22,787 bases of DNA from Methanosarcinales archaeon (GTDB lineage: Archaea > Nanobdellota > Nanobdellia > Woesearchaeales > CG1-02-33-12), in the NCBI GenBank assembly GCA_017610505.1, contig JAFCBX010000005.1, positions 1 to 22,787 on the forward strand, given 5' to 3'. The notes under the pieces were generated by a model. The model saw nothing but the letters and a program-made list of their open reading frames with translations, ran no database searches and had not been told where the DNA came from. Shown piece after piece: positions 1-7,764 of the stretch. Within the stretch, counting starts at the first letter, position 1. The number at the start of each line of letters is the position of its first letter. A program made the position numbers and the translations under genes.

Positions 1-857
1 GTTATACTCATCAGCATGGCACTGGAAAAGATGATTTTTCTGGTGATGATTATGAGATGTGGGACGAAGATGATAATATATGGTTAACATATGAAGAGCA
101 GTTTGAGAGGACTAATGCTGCTATAGATTTAATTGGTAAAGAGTTTAATATAACACCAAAAACATGGGAAACTCCACACTATAAAAGCAATGAAGATACT
201 TATCTTGCAGCTAAAAATAGTGGTTTTATCTACAGCTGTGAAGGTGATAATAAAATATTCCCTAATCCATATGGTTATGAGAATATTATAAACAATAATT
301 TATTAAATATTCCAGAAACAGCTTTTGATCTTCCTCAATCTGTACCTCAATCCTTTATTGACATGCATACACAGTATACATTACCAAGGTTAGAGAGAAT
401 TCACGGTGGTTATTTTATATTTTATCATAACAACTTTGATTCACAGTATAATGCTTTAAAACAGATTGCTGGTAATGTTTCTAAGATGGATTATTGGTTT
501 CCAAATATTGATGAGTATGGTGATTGGTGGGTAAATAAAACAAGTATCGGTTTTGAATGGACGCATAATAAATCAAAGAGTCTTATGGAGGTTAACCTAG
601 TTGGTATACTTAAAGATGTTACTTTACACTTTAGGTTACCTGATGGAAAAGCACTAAAAAATGTAACTGTTAACGGAAATTTAATTCCTGTGAAAACTGA
701 AAAAATAAATGATATTCTTTATGTTTATGCTGTTTTTGATTTAGTAAATTCTGGGAATGTTAAGTTGTATTATACTGATGCTGATGCAATATCTCTGGAT
801 TTATCTTTGAATCAAGGATGGAATTTAATATCTATACCTTTAGAGTTAGATGATTGA
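1..857 (+). CDS. Secreted polysaccharide deacetylase-like protein, 5'-truncated, ends at premature TGA
   Basis: The reading frame is open from the first bases of the window (first full codon at position 3), so the Met at 57 is internal and the true start lies upstream. The visible part begins with a His-rich THQHG segment. A TWETPHY segment follows about 50 residues on and a FIFYHNN segment later. These resemble the metal-binding His motif and the later R/W-x-P-x-Y motif of NodB-like polysaccharide deacetylases, though the family call is from motif pattern only. An immunoglobulin-like linker follows, then the first copy of a GWNLIS repeat typical of exported surface proteins. The frame stops at TGA 855-857, inside that repeat, and stays open after it to 1319. 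The likely role is remodelling of surface or extracellular glycans. The fold is moderately likely; the substrate is unknown. Confidence 0.6.
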   Translation, partial: YTHQHGTGKDDFSGDDYEMWDEDDNIWLTYEEQFERTNAAIDLIGKEFNITPKTWETPHYKSNEDTYLAAKNSGFIYSCEGDNKIFPNPYGYENIINNNLLNIPETAFDLPQSVPQSFIDMHTQYTLPRLERIHGGYFIFYHNNFDSQYNALKQIAGNVSKMDYWFPNIDEYGDWWVNKTSIGFEWTHNKSKSLMEVNLVGILKDVTLHFRLPDGKALKNVTVNGNLIPVKTEKINDILYVYAVFDLVNSGNVKLYYTDADAISLDLSLNQGWNLISIPLELDD

Positions 858-1319
858 ACATTAGCAGAGGCTTTAGAGTCAATAGAAGGAAATTATTCCA
901 AGGTTGTTGCTTATAACAGCTCTGATCCAGGTAATAAATGGAAAATATATGATCCAAATGATCTTCCCCATTCAAATTTAGAAAGTATTGACGAGAAAAT
1001 GGGGATATGGATAAAGATGTCAGTGGATGATACATTGGTTGTTGAGGGATTAGAATTTGATACAGTTAACTTTACCTTAAAACAAGGTTATAACTTAATT
1101 AGTTATTCAAGTTTAAATGAAAATGATGTTAGTTATGTGTTTGGAGATGTTACTAGTGATGTAGAGAGTATTTTAGCTTATGAAAATGGTGAATGGAAGA
1201 CTTACAGCCCATTAAAAGATGATGAATTAAATAGCTTAAAAATAATAAAGCCAGGTAAAGGTTATTGGGTTAATGTTAAGAGTGATACATCTTGGTTATT
1301 TGATGGCAAATTTAGATGA
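858..1319 (+). pseudogene. Continuation of the deacetylase-like gene downstream of an in-frame TGA (two GWNLIS-type repeats)
   Basis: Codons 858-1319 are in the same frame as the preceding gene and read as its natural C-terminus. The remainder of repeat one contains NKWKIYDPND and GIWIKMS. Repeat two (about 1068-1319) contains QGYNLISYSS, GEWKTYSP and GKGYWVNVKS. The two repeats align along their whole length (GWNLIS with GYNLIS, KWKIYDP with EWKTYSP, GIWIKMS with GYWVNVKS), and the TGA falls in the loop after the first strand of repeat one. The first ATG inside this stretch is at 999 and has no convincing ribosome site, so it is unlikely to be an independent gene. The explanation is either a recent nonsense mutation, a sequencing error, or readthrough. 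The protein would be anchored or displayed on the cell surface through these repeats. Confidence 0.7.
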
Positions 1320-1342
1320 AAATCAATAAGAAAACCTTTTAG

Positions 1343-1918
1343 TTAAACAAACCTCTTAGCCATGCTTTCATTAATGTCAACCAGATTTTCCTTTGCCTGC
1401 ATATGCCTAAACTTTTGGTCAATATCAAGATAAACCTCCTGATTAACATATTTCTTTATAACAGGGATTCCCTTTTCTATGAGGTTAATTATATACTCTC
1501 TGACCATGAATTCTGTCAGGCCAATCCTCCTAGAAATAGCCTTGTATGTTATTGGCCCTTTTTCCTCAGCCATTGTGTAAAGAGCCAAAAAAACCTCTTT
1601 CTCCCTTGTAGTCAGAAATATATGATTATGGGTTGGTTTTTTCTTATCATCCCTATTTTTCTCATTTGCAAGGTGTTTTATGAAGAGTTGTATCTCTTCT
1701 ATTTTCTCATTCAATTTATCAATTTTTGAATCAATATTGCACAAATATTCATAATTAGCCTGGATTTCGTTAGTATTTTCATTAATAGAACCTAAATGCT
1801 CCTCAAATTCCTCTTTTATTGTATTGAAGGCTTTTTTAAGCCTTTTATTGACTGTAAGAAGTTCTTTGGAACCATTATTCTTTTTTCCATTGAATAAACT
1901 AAACTTAATCCATATCAC
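1343..1918 (-). CDS. Winged-helix DNA-binding protein with N-terminal coiled coil
   Basis: 191 residues. Residues ~15-85 are charged and heptad-like, predicted coiled coil (LKKAFNTIKEEFEEHL, IDKLNEKIEEIQLFIKHL), probably for dimerisation. Residues ~100-165 form a winged helix: LTTREKEVFLALYTM, then GPITYKAISRRIGLTEFMVREYIINLIEKGIPV, which reads as helix 2-turn-recognition helix followed by a wing. The only plausible start is GTG at 1918; the nearby ATG at 1911-1913 is in another frame. A TATA-like element at 1946-1954 places transcription start within about 5 nt of that GTG, so the message is nearly leaderless. It is divergent from the METTL5-like gene. Probably a transcription regulator; its target is unknown. 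Confidence 0.75.
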   Translation of the reverse strand: MIWIKFSLFNGKKNNGSKELLTVNKRLKKAFNTIKEEFEEHLGSINENTNEIQANYEYLCNIDSKIDKLNEKIEEIQLFIKHLANEKNRDDKKKPTHNHIFLTTREKEVFLALYTMAEEKGPITYKAISRRIGLTEFMVREYIINLIEKGIPVIKKYVNQEVYLDIDQKFRHMQAKENLVDINESMAKRFV

Positions 1919-1945
1919 CCCAGATAAATTGGATTAACTTGCTAT

Positions 1946-1980
1946 CTTAAAAACTTTTCCAAAAATAACAAATTTTAAAA
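1946..1980. promoter_or_regulatory. Divergent TATA elements for the winged-helix gene (minus) and METTL5-like gene (plus)
   Basis: On the minus strand GTTTTTAAG (1954-1946) lies about 30 nt before GTG 1918. On the plus strand TTTTAAAA (1973-1980) predicts a start near 2003, giving a ~20-nt leader with GGTG at 2016-2019 before ATG 2024. Assignment is by position and composition only. Confidence 0.45.
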
Positions 1981-2023
1981 ACAGAAACAGAATTTTTGTT
2001 ACTAAAGCATAAAAAGGTGTACC

Positions 2024-2656
2024 ATGATAAACTCAAAATCAAAACTGGCAGTTTTACTCTCAAAATTAGGTGTTTTTGAGGCTCCAAAACTAAAATCAGA
2101 GCAGTACACAACTGATTCAGAGATAGCAGCAGATGTTCTCTGGCAGGCATATTACTTAGGTGATATAACTAATAGAATAATAACAGATCTTGGCAGTGGC
2201 ACTGGTATATTGGGCCTAGGCGCCTTATTATTAGGAGCAAAAAAGGTTTTTTTTATTGAGAATGACAAAGATTCGATTAAGATTGCCAAGGAAAATCTTG
2301 CTTTTATTGAGAAAGGAACTGAGACAAAGCTTTCTGAAAAAGCAATTTTCCTTAACCAAGACATTAATAATTTCAATGACAAGGTTGACGCAGTAATCCA
2401 GAATCCCCCATTTGGCACAAAACAAAAGCATGCTGATAAAATCTTTTTAGAGAAAGCATTTTCTCTTGCAAAGGTGATCTATAGTTTTCATAAGCTTGAA
2501 ACAGAAAGGTTTGTAAACAAAATTTCAGAAGATTATGGCTTTGAGATTACTCACTTGTGGAAGTTTGACTTTCCAATAAAGGCAACATATGATTTTCATA
2601 AGAAAAAAATCCAAAGAATAAAGGTTGGATGCTGGAGAATGAAGAAAATTAAATAG
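2024..2656 (+). CDS. METTL5-like RNA N6-adenine methyltransferase
   Basis: 210 residues, class I SAM-dependent methyltransferase. Motif I is DLGSGTG at residues 55-61 and the acidic end of strand 2 is FIENDKDS (77-84). The catalytic motif NPPF sits at 127-130, followed by GTKQKHAD, which is characteristic of the archaeal and eukaryotic METTL5 family (COG2263). The N-terminal stretch SEQYTTDSEIAADVLW matches the family's conserved LEQY-T-P-IAA region. Members methylate an adenine in small-subunit rRNA; that role is taken from the family and not shown here. HemK/PrmC is less likely because the motif is NPPF followed by GTK and the EQY-T motif is present. The start ATG has GGTG four bases upstream. 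Confidence 0.85.
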   Translation: MINSKSKLAVLLSKLGVFEAPKLKSEQYTTDSEIAADVLWQAYYLGDITNRIITDLGSGTGILGLGALLLGAKKVFFIENDKDSIKIAKENLAFIEKGTETKLSEKAIFLNQDINNFNDKVDAVIQNPPFGTKQKHADKIFLEKAFSLAKVIYSFHKLETERFVNKISEDYGFEITHLWKFDFPIKATYDFHKKKIQRIKVGCWRMKKIK

Positions 2657-2661
2657 AAATG

Positions 2662-2695
2662 TTTATAAATATTACAAAAACCCTTTTTTGAGGTG
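2662..2695 (+). promoter_or_regulatory. Promoter and Shine-Dalgarno site of the rpo11-MEP operon
   Basis: TATA box TTTATAAA at 2662-2669 lies immediately after the preceding stop codon. The predicted transcription start is near 2692, just before ATG 2701. GAGGTG at 2690-2695 is a Shine-Dalgarno match 5 nt before the ATG, so the real start may be slightly upstream of the prediction. This is the only clear promoter before the seven-gene operon. Confidence 0.6.
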
Positions 2696-2700
2696 TTATT

Positions 2701-2976
2701 ATGGAAATCAATGTCATTGAAGAAAAAAAGAACAGGTTAAGCTTTGAAATCAGGGGGGAGGGCAACACATTCTGCAATATCCTAAAAGATGAACTATGGA
2801 ATGACAAGCACGTTACTATTGCAACATACACTATTAAACACCCATTGATTGGGATTCCATTTATGATTGTTGAGACAGATGGTAAAAGTCCAAGGCAGGC
2901 ATTGGCAAGTGCTGCTGAGCGAATTGCCAGTAAGGCAGACAAACTTAGGAAAGAGTTTAAGAAAGAAATAAAATGA
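2701..2976 (+). CDS. rpo11: DNA-directed RNA polymerase subunit Rpo11 (RpoL)
   Basis: 91 residues, the usual length for the archaeal Rpb11/AC19 homologue. The GEGNTFCNILKDELW segment (19-33) is the conserved G-E-(D/G)-H/N-T-L-N-L-R-x-L dimerisation motif. YTIKHPLIGIPFMIVETDG (43-61) matches the Y-x-x-x-H-P-L core, and the C-terminal helix is rich in Lys/Glu. It pairs with Rpo3 in the polymerase assembly platform. It is the first gene of the operon carrying isoprenoid genes, and its stop overlaps the next start (ATGA, 2973-2976). Confidence 0.95.
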   Translation: MEINVIEEKKNRLSFEIRGEGNTFCNILKDELWNDKHVTIATYTIKHPLIGIPFMIVETDGKSPRQALASAAERIASKADKLRKEFKKEIK

Positions 2977-3524
2977 CTAAGCCATCAGATGGCAAACTAT
3001 TAGTAAAACTTGCAAGAGAATCTATTTCCTCATATTTCTTACAAAAAGAGCCAGATACAAGCGCTGTAAAACAATTTTCTGACAGGCAGGGAGTGTTTGT
3101 AACTTTATATAAAAATGAGCAATTAAGGGGGTGTATTGGCTTTCCAGAGCCTGTTTTTCCATTGTTTGAAGCCATAATTAAGGCAGCAAAATCAGCTGCT
3201 TTTGAGGATCCAAGGTTTCCACCATTGCAGAAAGAGGAACTAAAGCATATAAAAATTGAGATATCTGTTCTTACTGTTCCAACTTTAATTAAGGTAAAAA
3301 AGCCAGAAGATTATCTTAAGGAAATAAAGATTGGAAAGCATGGCCTAATAATAAGGTCAACTCATGGCTCGGGGCTTTTACTGCCGCAGGTTGCAGCAGA
3401 ATATAAGTGGGGTGTTGAAGAGTTCCTTAGGCATTTGTGCGAAAAGGCCTGGCTAAAGCAGGATGCGTGGAAGGATACAAATAACCAGATTTACAAATTT
3501 CAGGCGCAGATATTTAAAGAATAA
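2973..3524 (+). CDS. AMMECR1-domain protein (AmrA-like)
   Basis: 183 residues covering the whole AMMECR1 domain. The signature LRGCIGFPEP occurs at ~50-59, preceded by GVFVTLYKNEQ. FEDPRFPPL lies at ~76-84, followed by a conserved SVLT core and the LLLPQVAAEYKW region near 135-146. The ATG overlaps the rpo11 stop by 4 nt, so translation is coupled. The molecular function of AMMECR1 proteins is not settled; in many prokaryotes the domain is linked with Memo and a radical-SAM protein, neither of which is seen here. The family call is firm; the role is unknown. Confidence 0.92.
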   Translation: MTKPSDGKLLVKLARESISSYFLQKEPDTSAVKQFSDRQGVFVTLYKNEQLRGCIGFPEPVFPLFEAIIKAAKSAAFEDPRFPPLQKEELKHIKIEISVLTVPTLIKVKKPEDYLKEIKIGKHGLIIRSTHGSGLLLPQVAAEYKWGVEEFLRHLCEKAWLKQDAWKDTNNQIYKFQAQIFKE

Positions 3525-3541
3525 AATTTCTTAAGATTAAA

Positions 3542-4600
3542 ATGGCCGTAGATAAGATATTAAAATTATACAAGAAAAAAATAGAACTTAGGCTAAAAAC
3601 CTTTCTGGGCGAGAAAATTGCTGAAGCAGAGAAAATATCTGATTCTTCAAAAGAAATAATGCAGTACATAAAAGAGTTTAATCTCAGGGGAGGAAAGAGA
3701 ATAAGATCAATATTAATTATAATGGCCTATAAATCTCTTGGCGGAAAAAACGAAAATGCAATAATTGATATTGCTGTGTCAGCAGAGCTAATGCAGTCAT
3801 TCCTCCTGATTCATGATGATATAATTGATGATGATGACTTAAGAAGGGGCGGCCCAACCATGCATAAAATATATGCAGAGAAATACAAGAATTATGATAA
3901 TCCAGAAAAATTTGGGGAAAGCATGGCAGTAATAGCAGGTGATCTTCTGGCATCCCTTGGAAATGAGATAATCTCTAAATCAGAGTTTGATGAGGAAAAA
4001 AAGCTAAAGTTATTGCAAAAGTTCAACAAGGTTGTAAAGCTGACTGGCTATGGTGAGATAATTGATATTTTGTCCGGCCTAAGAACTGATGTGAGAGAAG
4101 AGGATATATCAAAAATGCACAGGCTAAAAACAGCCACCTATACAATAGAAGGGCCTTTGCACATGGGTGCAATAGCTGCAGGAGCATCAAAAGAACAACT
4201 GAAAATATTAAGTGAATATGCGATTCCATTGGGTATGGCATTCCAGACAAAGGATGATATTTTAGGATTATTTGGCTCAGAGGAAAAGCTTGGCAAACCC
4301 GCTGACTCTGATATAAAAGATGGCAAAAAAACACTTCTTATTTTAAAGGCAATAGAAAACTCAAATAAGGAACAAAAAGAGTTCATTAAAAACGCCTTAG
4401 GAAATAAAAATATAACAGAAAAAGAGCTAATAAAAGTAAGAGAAATAATAAAACAAACAGGCTCACTATCTTATTCAGAAAATTTGGCAGAAAAACTAGT
4501 GAAAAAAGCAAAGAATGCAATAAAAAATTCTGATTTTGAAAAACAAGGCAAAGATTTCTTTCTGGAAATAGCAGATTACATAATCAAAAGAGATTACTAA
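3542..4600 (+). CDS. All-trans polyprenyl diphosphate synthase, probably GGPP synthase
   Basis: 352 residues, full-length E-prenyltransferase. The IPP-binding RGGKRIR lies at 49-55. The first Asp-rich motif DDIID is at 92-96, with RRGG at 101-104. The second Asp-rich motif is KDDILG, within FQTKDDILGLFG near 235-246. Phe87, five residues before the first Asp motif, is the aromatic position that limits chain length in archaeal GGPP synthases, so a C15-C20 product is expected; this is inference from family knowledge. It condenses IPP with DMAPP/GPP/FPP in the cytosol to make the chains of archaeal ether lipids. It sits directly before ispG (1-nt gap) in the MEP operon, which would supply its substrates. 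Confidence 0.92.
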   Translation: MAVDKILKLYKKKIELRLKTFLGEKIAEAEKISDSSKEIMQYIKEFNLRGGKRIRSILIIMAYKSLGGKNENAIIDIAVSAELMQSFLLIHDDIIDDDDLRRGGPTMHKIYAEKYKNYDNPEKFGESMAVIAGDLLASLGNEIISKSEFDEEKKLKLLQKFNKVVKLTGYGEIIDILSGLRTDVREEDISKMHRLKTATYTIEGPLHMGAIAAGASKEQLKILSEYAIPLGMAFQTKDDILGLFGSEEKLGKPADSDIKDGKKTLLILKAIENSNKEQKEFIKNALGNKNITEKELIKVREIIKQTGSLSYSENLAEKLVKKAKNAIKNSDFEKQGKDFFLEIADYIIKRDY

Positions 4601-4601
4601 A

Positions 4602-5642
4602 ATGAAGAGAAGAAAAACAAGGGGTGTAAAGGTAGGAAAACTAAAAATTGGTAGTAATGCTCCAATAACTGTCCAGTCAATGTGCACCACACATACAAGA
4701 GATATAAATGCAACAGTAAGGCAGATTCAGGAGTTAGAAGAAGCTGGATGTGAGATAGTAAGGGTTTCTGTTAGTGATATGGATGAGGCAAAATCACTAA
4801 AGAAAATAAAGGAAAATATAAGCATACCACTTGTTGCAGATATTCATTTTGATTACAGGCTTGCATTGGAATCAGTTAAGTATGTTGATAAACTAAGGAT
4901 AAACCCGGGAAATATTGGTTCTAATGATAAGGTTAAATTGGTTGTAGAACAAGCAAAAGATTATAATATTCCAATAAGAATTGGCGTAAATCTTGGCTCT
5001 TTGGAGAAAGAGATTATTAAAAAATTTGGCCTAACATCAAAAGCAATGGCTGAATCTGCTTTAAAGCATATAAAAATTCTTGAAGAGCTTGATTTTTATA
5101 ACACAATTATTTCAATGAAAGCTTCTGACATTAAAAGAACTGTTGATGCTTACAGGATGATGGCCACTAAAGTTGATTATCCTTTTCATATTGGGGTTAC
5201 AGAGGCAGGAACTGCTTATACTGGAACAATAAAATCATCAATAGGAATTGGTTCTCTTCTTTTAGATGGCATTGGAGACACAATAAGAGTATCACTTACG
5301 ACTAATCCTGTTGATGAAGTCAGAGCTGGAATTGAGATTTTGAATTCCCTTAACATAAGAAAAGGCAGAACAATAATTTCATGCCCTGGCTGCGGCAGAA
5401 CAGAAATAGATTTAATTGGATTAACAAAAAGTGTTGAACAGGCAACAGCACACATAAAAAAACCAATTAAGATAGCTGTTATGGGTTGTGCTGTCAATGG
5501 ACCAGGAGAGGCAAAAGAGGCAGATGTTGGCGTTGCTGGTGCAAAAAACTTTGGAATAATCTTCAGAAAGGGAAAGGTTGTTAAGAAGGTAAAGAAAGAT
5601 AAGATTATTAAAGCATTATTAGGGGAAATAAATAAACTATAG
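4602..5642 (+). CDS. ispG: IspG (GcpE), 4-hydroxy-3-methylbut-2-enyl diphosphate synthase
   Basis: 346 residues, the short bacterial form without the plant insert. The TIM-barrel half starts ITVQSMCTTHTRD (22-34) and includes PLVADIHFDYRLAL (76-89), LRINPGNIG (98-106), IRIGVNLGSLE (126-135) and the TEAGTAYTGTIKSS region (200-213). The [4Fe-4S] half has CPGCGRTEID with Cys261 and Cys264, then GCAVNGPGEA with Cys296 and Glu303, matching the three Cys and one Glu cluster ligands of bacterial IspG. It converts MEcPP to HMBPP using two electrons, probably from ferredoxin. The junction with the preceding gene is TAA-A-ATG, with no Shine-Dalgarno site. An MEP enzyme in an archaeal operon is unusual. 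Confidence 0.97.
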   Translation: MKRRKTRGVKVGKLKIGSNAPITVQSMCTTHTRDINATVRQIQELEEAGCEIVRVSVSDMDEAKSLKKIKENISIPLVADIHFDYRLALESVKYVDKLRINPGNIGSNDKVKLVVEQAKDYNIPIRIGVNLGSLEKEIIKKFGLTSKAMAESALKHIKILEELDFYNTIISMKASDIKRTVDAYRMMATKVDYPFHIGVTEAGTAYTGTIKSSIGIGSLLLDGIGDTIRVSLTTNPVDEVRAGIEILNSLNIRKGRTIISCPGCGRTEIDLIGLTKSVEQATAHIKKPIKIAVMGCAVNGPGEAKEADVGVAGAKNFGIIFRKGKVVKKVKKDKIIKALLGEINKL

Positions 5643-5646
5643 GTGG
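5641..5646 (+). promoter_or_regulatory. Shine-Dalgarno site that decides the ispD start
   Basis: AGGTGG overlaps the ispG stop codon and ends 5 nt before ATG 5652. An in-frame GTG at 5643 lies inside this site, so it is probably part of the ribosome site rather than a start. Confidence 0.6.
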
Positions 5647-5651
5647 ATTGT

Positions 5652-6341
5652 ATGAAAACAACAGCAATAATACTAGCAGCAGGAAAGGCAAAAAGAATGA
5701 TGGCTAATAAAAATAAACTATTCTTAGATCTACGAAAACCAATTTTAATACATGCAATAGAAGCATTTGAAAAACATAAACTAGTTAATGAGATTATAGT
5801 TGTTGTAAACAAAAAGGATTTAGAAGCTTGCAGCAAGATTGTTGAAAAAAATATCTTTAAAAAACTAAAGAAAATCATTGTTGGAGGCGAAACAAGACAG
5901 CAGTCATCATATAATGGTGTTATTGAAGCAGATTCTGATATTATCCTTATCCATGATGGGGCAAGACCGCTTGTAAAAGAAGATTCTATAACAAACTCAA
6001 TCAGGGATGCCATAAATTATGGAGCATCTGTTATTTCAGTGCCTCTAAAGGAAACCATAAAAAAGGTTGATAAATGTTTTGTTAAAAACACCCTTGACAG
6101 AGATGCATTATGGATTGCCCAAACTCCACAAACATTCAAGGCAGATATTATTAAAAAGGCGCATGAAACAGCAAAAAGAGATGGTTTTTTTGGAAAAGAT
6201 GATTCTTCATTAGTTGAAAGACTAGGTTATAAGGTTAGGATATGCATGGGGCATTATGAAAATTTAAAGATAACAACACCAGACGATTTGATAATAGCAA
6301 AGCATATATTTAAGAAAAATAATGGTGATTATTATGATTAG
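5652..6341 (+). CDS. ispD: IspD, 2-C-methyl-D-erythritol 4-phosphate cytidylyltransferase
   Basis: 229 residues from ATG 5652, close to bacterial length. The nucleotide-binding loop is ILAAGKAKRM (7-16), with Arg15 and Lys22 in the positions of the catalytic Arg and Lys. GGETRQQSSYNGV (78-90), the HDGARP motif (101-106), the TLDRDALWIAQTPQTF segment with Arg150, and ENLKITTPDDL (203-213) with Lys206 are all family signatures. It transfers CMP from CTP to MEP. The usual PKQF is replaced by NKLF, and HDAARP by HDGARP. It overlaps ispF by 8 nt. The ATG is preferred over GTG 5643 because of the Shine-Dalgarno position and the standard N-terminus. Confidence 0.95.
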   Translation: MKTTAIILAAGKAKRMMANKNKLFLDLRKPILIHAIEAFEKHKLVNEIIVVVNKKDLEACSKIVEKNIFKKLKKIIVGGETRQQSSYNGVIEADSDIILIHDGARPLVKEDSITNSIRDAINYGASVISVPLKETIKKVDKCFVKNTLDRDALWIAQTPQTFKADIIKKAHETAKRDGFFGKDDSSLVERLGYKVRICMGHYENLKITTPDDLIIAKHIFKKNNGDYYD

Positions 6342-6813
6342 GGTTGGTATTGGCCAGGATTCTCATAGATTTATGAGAAAAGGCAAAAAAATGCTTGTTC
6401 TTGGTGGTGTAATAATCCCCGATGAAGAGGGCTTAGAAGGAAATTCTGATGGTGACGTTGTGCTGCATGCTATATTCAATGCACTGAGCCAGGCTATTGG
6501 CAAAAGATCAATAGGGTTTTATTCTGATAAGATGTGCAGGCAAGGAATTAAAGACAGCAGAGAATACCTCAAGCTGGCATTGAAGATGGTCAAAGGCAGT
6601 GGTTATAGGATAAATAATATTGGTATGATAATTGAGGCAAAAAAACCAAGAATTGAGCCATATGTTGGTGATATGAAGAAGAGTATAGCAGATATATTAA
6701 TGATAACGCCGGACATGATTGGTATAACAGCAACTTCTGGCGAGGGCCTTACTGCCTTTGGCAATGGCATGGGAATACAAGTGTTTGCAATAGCAACTGT
6801 TGTTAGGTGTTAA
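6334..6813 (+). CDS. ispF: IspF, 2-C-methyl-D-erythritol 2,4-cyclodiphosphate synthase
   Basis: 159 residues from ATG 6334, family length. RVGIGQDSHRF (3-13) supplies zinc ligands Asp9 and His11. SDGDVVLHAI (38-47) supplies His45, so all three zinc ligands are present. The C-terminal ITATSGEGLTAFGNGMGI (131-148) corresponds to the KATTTE-LGFTGRGEGI region, keeping the Thr and Glu but reading GNGMGI instead of GRGEGI. It cyclises CDP-ME-2-phosphate to MEcPP with release of CMP. The upstream in-frame ATG at 6322 is less likely because GGTGAT at 6324-6329 is a well-spaced ribosome site for 6334 and family members start MIRVG. It overlaps the ispD end by 8 nt. Confidence 0.95.
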   Translation: MIRVGIGQDSHRFMRKGKKMLVLGGVIIPDEEGLEGNSDGDVVLHAIFNALSQAIGKRSIGFYSDKMCRQGIKDSREYLKLALKMVKGSGYRINNIGMIIEAKKPRIEPYVGDMKKSIADILMITPDMIGITATSGEGLTAFGNGMGIQVFAIATVVRC

Positions 6814-6817
6814 TATA

Positions 6818-7693
6818 ATGGAACTAATCCAAAAAGCATACTCTAAAATAAACCTCTCCTTGGATATAATTAAAAGACTTGCTTCTGGGTATCATAAAAT
6901 AGAATCCGTTATACAGGAACTTGAGCTGCATGATATAATTAAACTAAAAAAAATAGAGAAAGGCATAAAAATTAAGTGCAATATTAATATTTGTCCAGAT
7001 AATGAAAACCTTGCTTACAAGGCAGCAGAGCTTCTTATTAAAAATTTTAAAATAAACAGTGGTGTTGAAATAACTATTGAGAAAAATATTCCTGTTGCAG
7101 CTGGATTAGGTGGAGGAAGTGCAGATGCTGCTGCAACATTAAAGGGCATGAATAAGCTCTTTAACCTGAATTTGTCAGAGGAGGGATTAATTGAAATATC
7201 AAAAAGTATTGGCATGGATGTTCCATTCTTTATTCTTGGCAGCACGGTTCACGCAACTGGCCGAGGCGAAAATGTCAAAAGAATAGAAACCCTAGCCAAT
7301 AACATTTACTTTGTTTTAGCAAAACCAAATTTTAATATTTCAACAAAGAATGCTTATGAAAATCTTGATTATGAAAAAACAGGCAAACAGCTAAAAACAG
7401 CTGAAATGCTTAATGCAATCAGGGAAAAAGATATTAAAAAAATTGCAGACAATTTGCATAATGATTTTGAATATTCTGTCTGCAGGGAATATCCAATTAT
7501 TAATGAAATCAAGCAAAAAATGATAGAAAACAAAGCATTAAATGCATTGATGTCCGGCTCTGGCCCAACTGTTTTTGGGATAACCAAGGAGAAAGCTGTT
7601 GCAGAAAACATACTAGATAGCTTGAAAAAAGACCCTTATTTTAAGAAAAATCTTGATTTTGTTTGTGTAACACAAACCCACATTGTTTATTAA
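6818..7693 (+). CDS. ispE: IspE, 4-diphosphocytidyl-2-C-methyl-D-erythritol kinase
   Basis: 291 residues from ATG 6818, a GHMP-family kinase. AYSKINLSL holds Lys10; the ATP loop PVAAGLGGGSADAA is at 92-105; GMDVPFF holds Asp134; and the C-terminal glycine loop is MSGSGPTVFG (245-254). Lys10 and Asp134 correspond to the catalytic Lys and Asp of bacterial IspE. It phosphorylates the 2-hydroxyl of CDP-ME. GHMP kinases also include mevalonate kinases, but the neighbours ispD and ispF and the GLGGGSADAA signature decide for IspE. AGGTG at 6805-6809, overlapping the ispF end, precedes the ATG by 8 nt. An in-frame TTG at 6800 is an unlikely start. It is the last gene of the operon. Confidence 0.95.
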   Translation: MELIQKAYSKINLSLDIIKRLASGYHKIESVIQELELHDIIKLKKIEKGIKIKCNINICPDNENLAYKAAELLIKNFKINSGVEITIEKNIPVAAGLGGGSADAAATLKGMNKLFNLNLSEEGLIEISKSIGMDVPFFILGSTVHATGRGENVKRIETLANNIYFVLAKPNFNISTKNAYENLDYEKTGKQLKTAEMLNAIREKDIKKIADNLHNDFEYSVCREYPIINEIKQKMIENKALNALMSGSGPTVFGITKEKAVAENILDSLKKDPYFKKNLDFVCVTQTHIVY

Positions 7694-7733
7694 TTTAAAA
7701 TTTACCTTTTTATAGTAGTAATAAATGAAAAGC

Positions 7734-7741
7734 TTTATAAA
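7734..7741 (+). promoter_or_regulatory. TATA box giving a leaderless transcript for the gene at 7765
   Basis: TTTATAAA is centred 27 nt before ATG 7765 and there is no Shine-Dalgarno match, so transcription should begin at or next to the ATG. Confidence 0.6.
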
Positions 7742-7764
7742 CATAAATTATATTCTTCTGGTTT

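Noticed and set aside
855..857. TGA as selenocysteine or reassigned codon
   Set aside because: TGA ends several intact genes here (rpo11, S19e, coiled-coil gene, zinc ribbon), the position is not a catalytic Cys, and no SECIS-like hairpin was seen.
1403..1729. 108-codon frame on the plus strand opposite the winged-helix gene
   Set aside because: Antisense shadow with no recognisable domain.
5216..6013. Long 265-codon open frame on the minus strand
   Set aside because: It lies opposite ispG and ispD, both certain, and its product is low-complexity hydrophobic; it is a shadow of AT-rich coding sequence.
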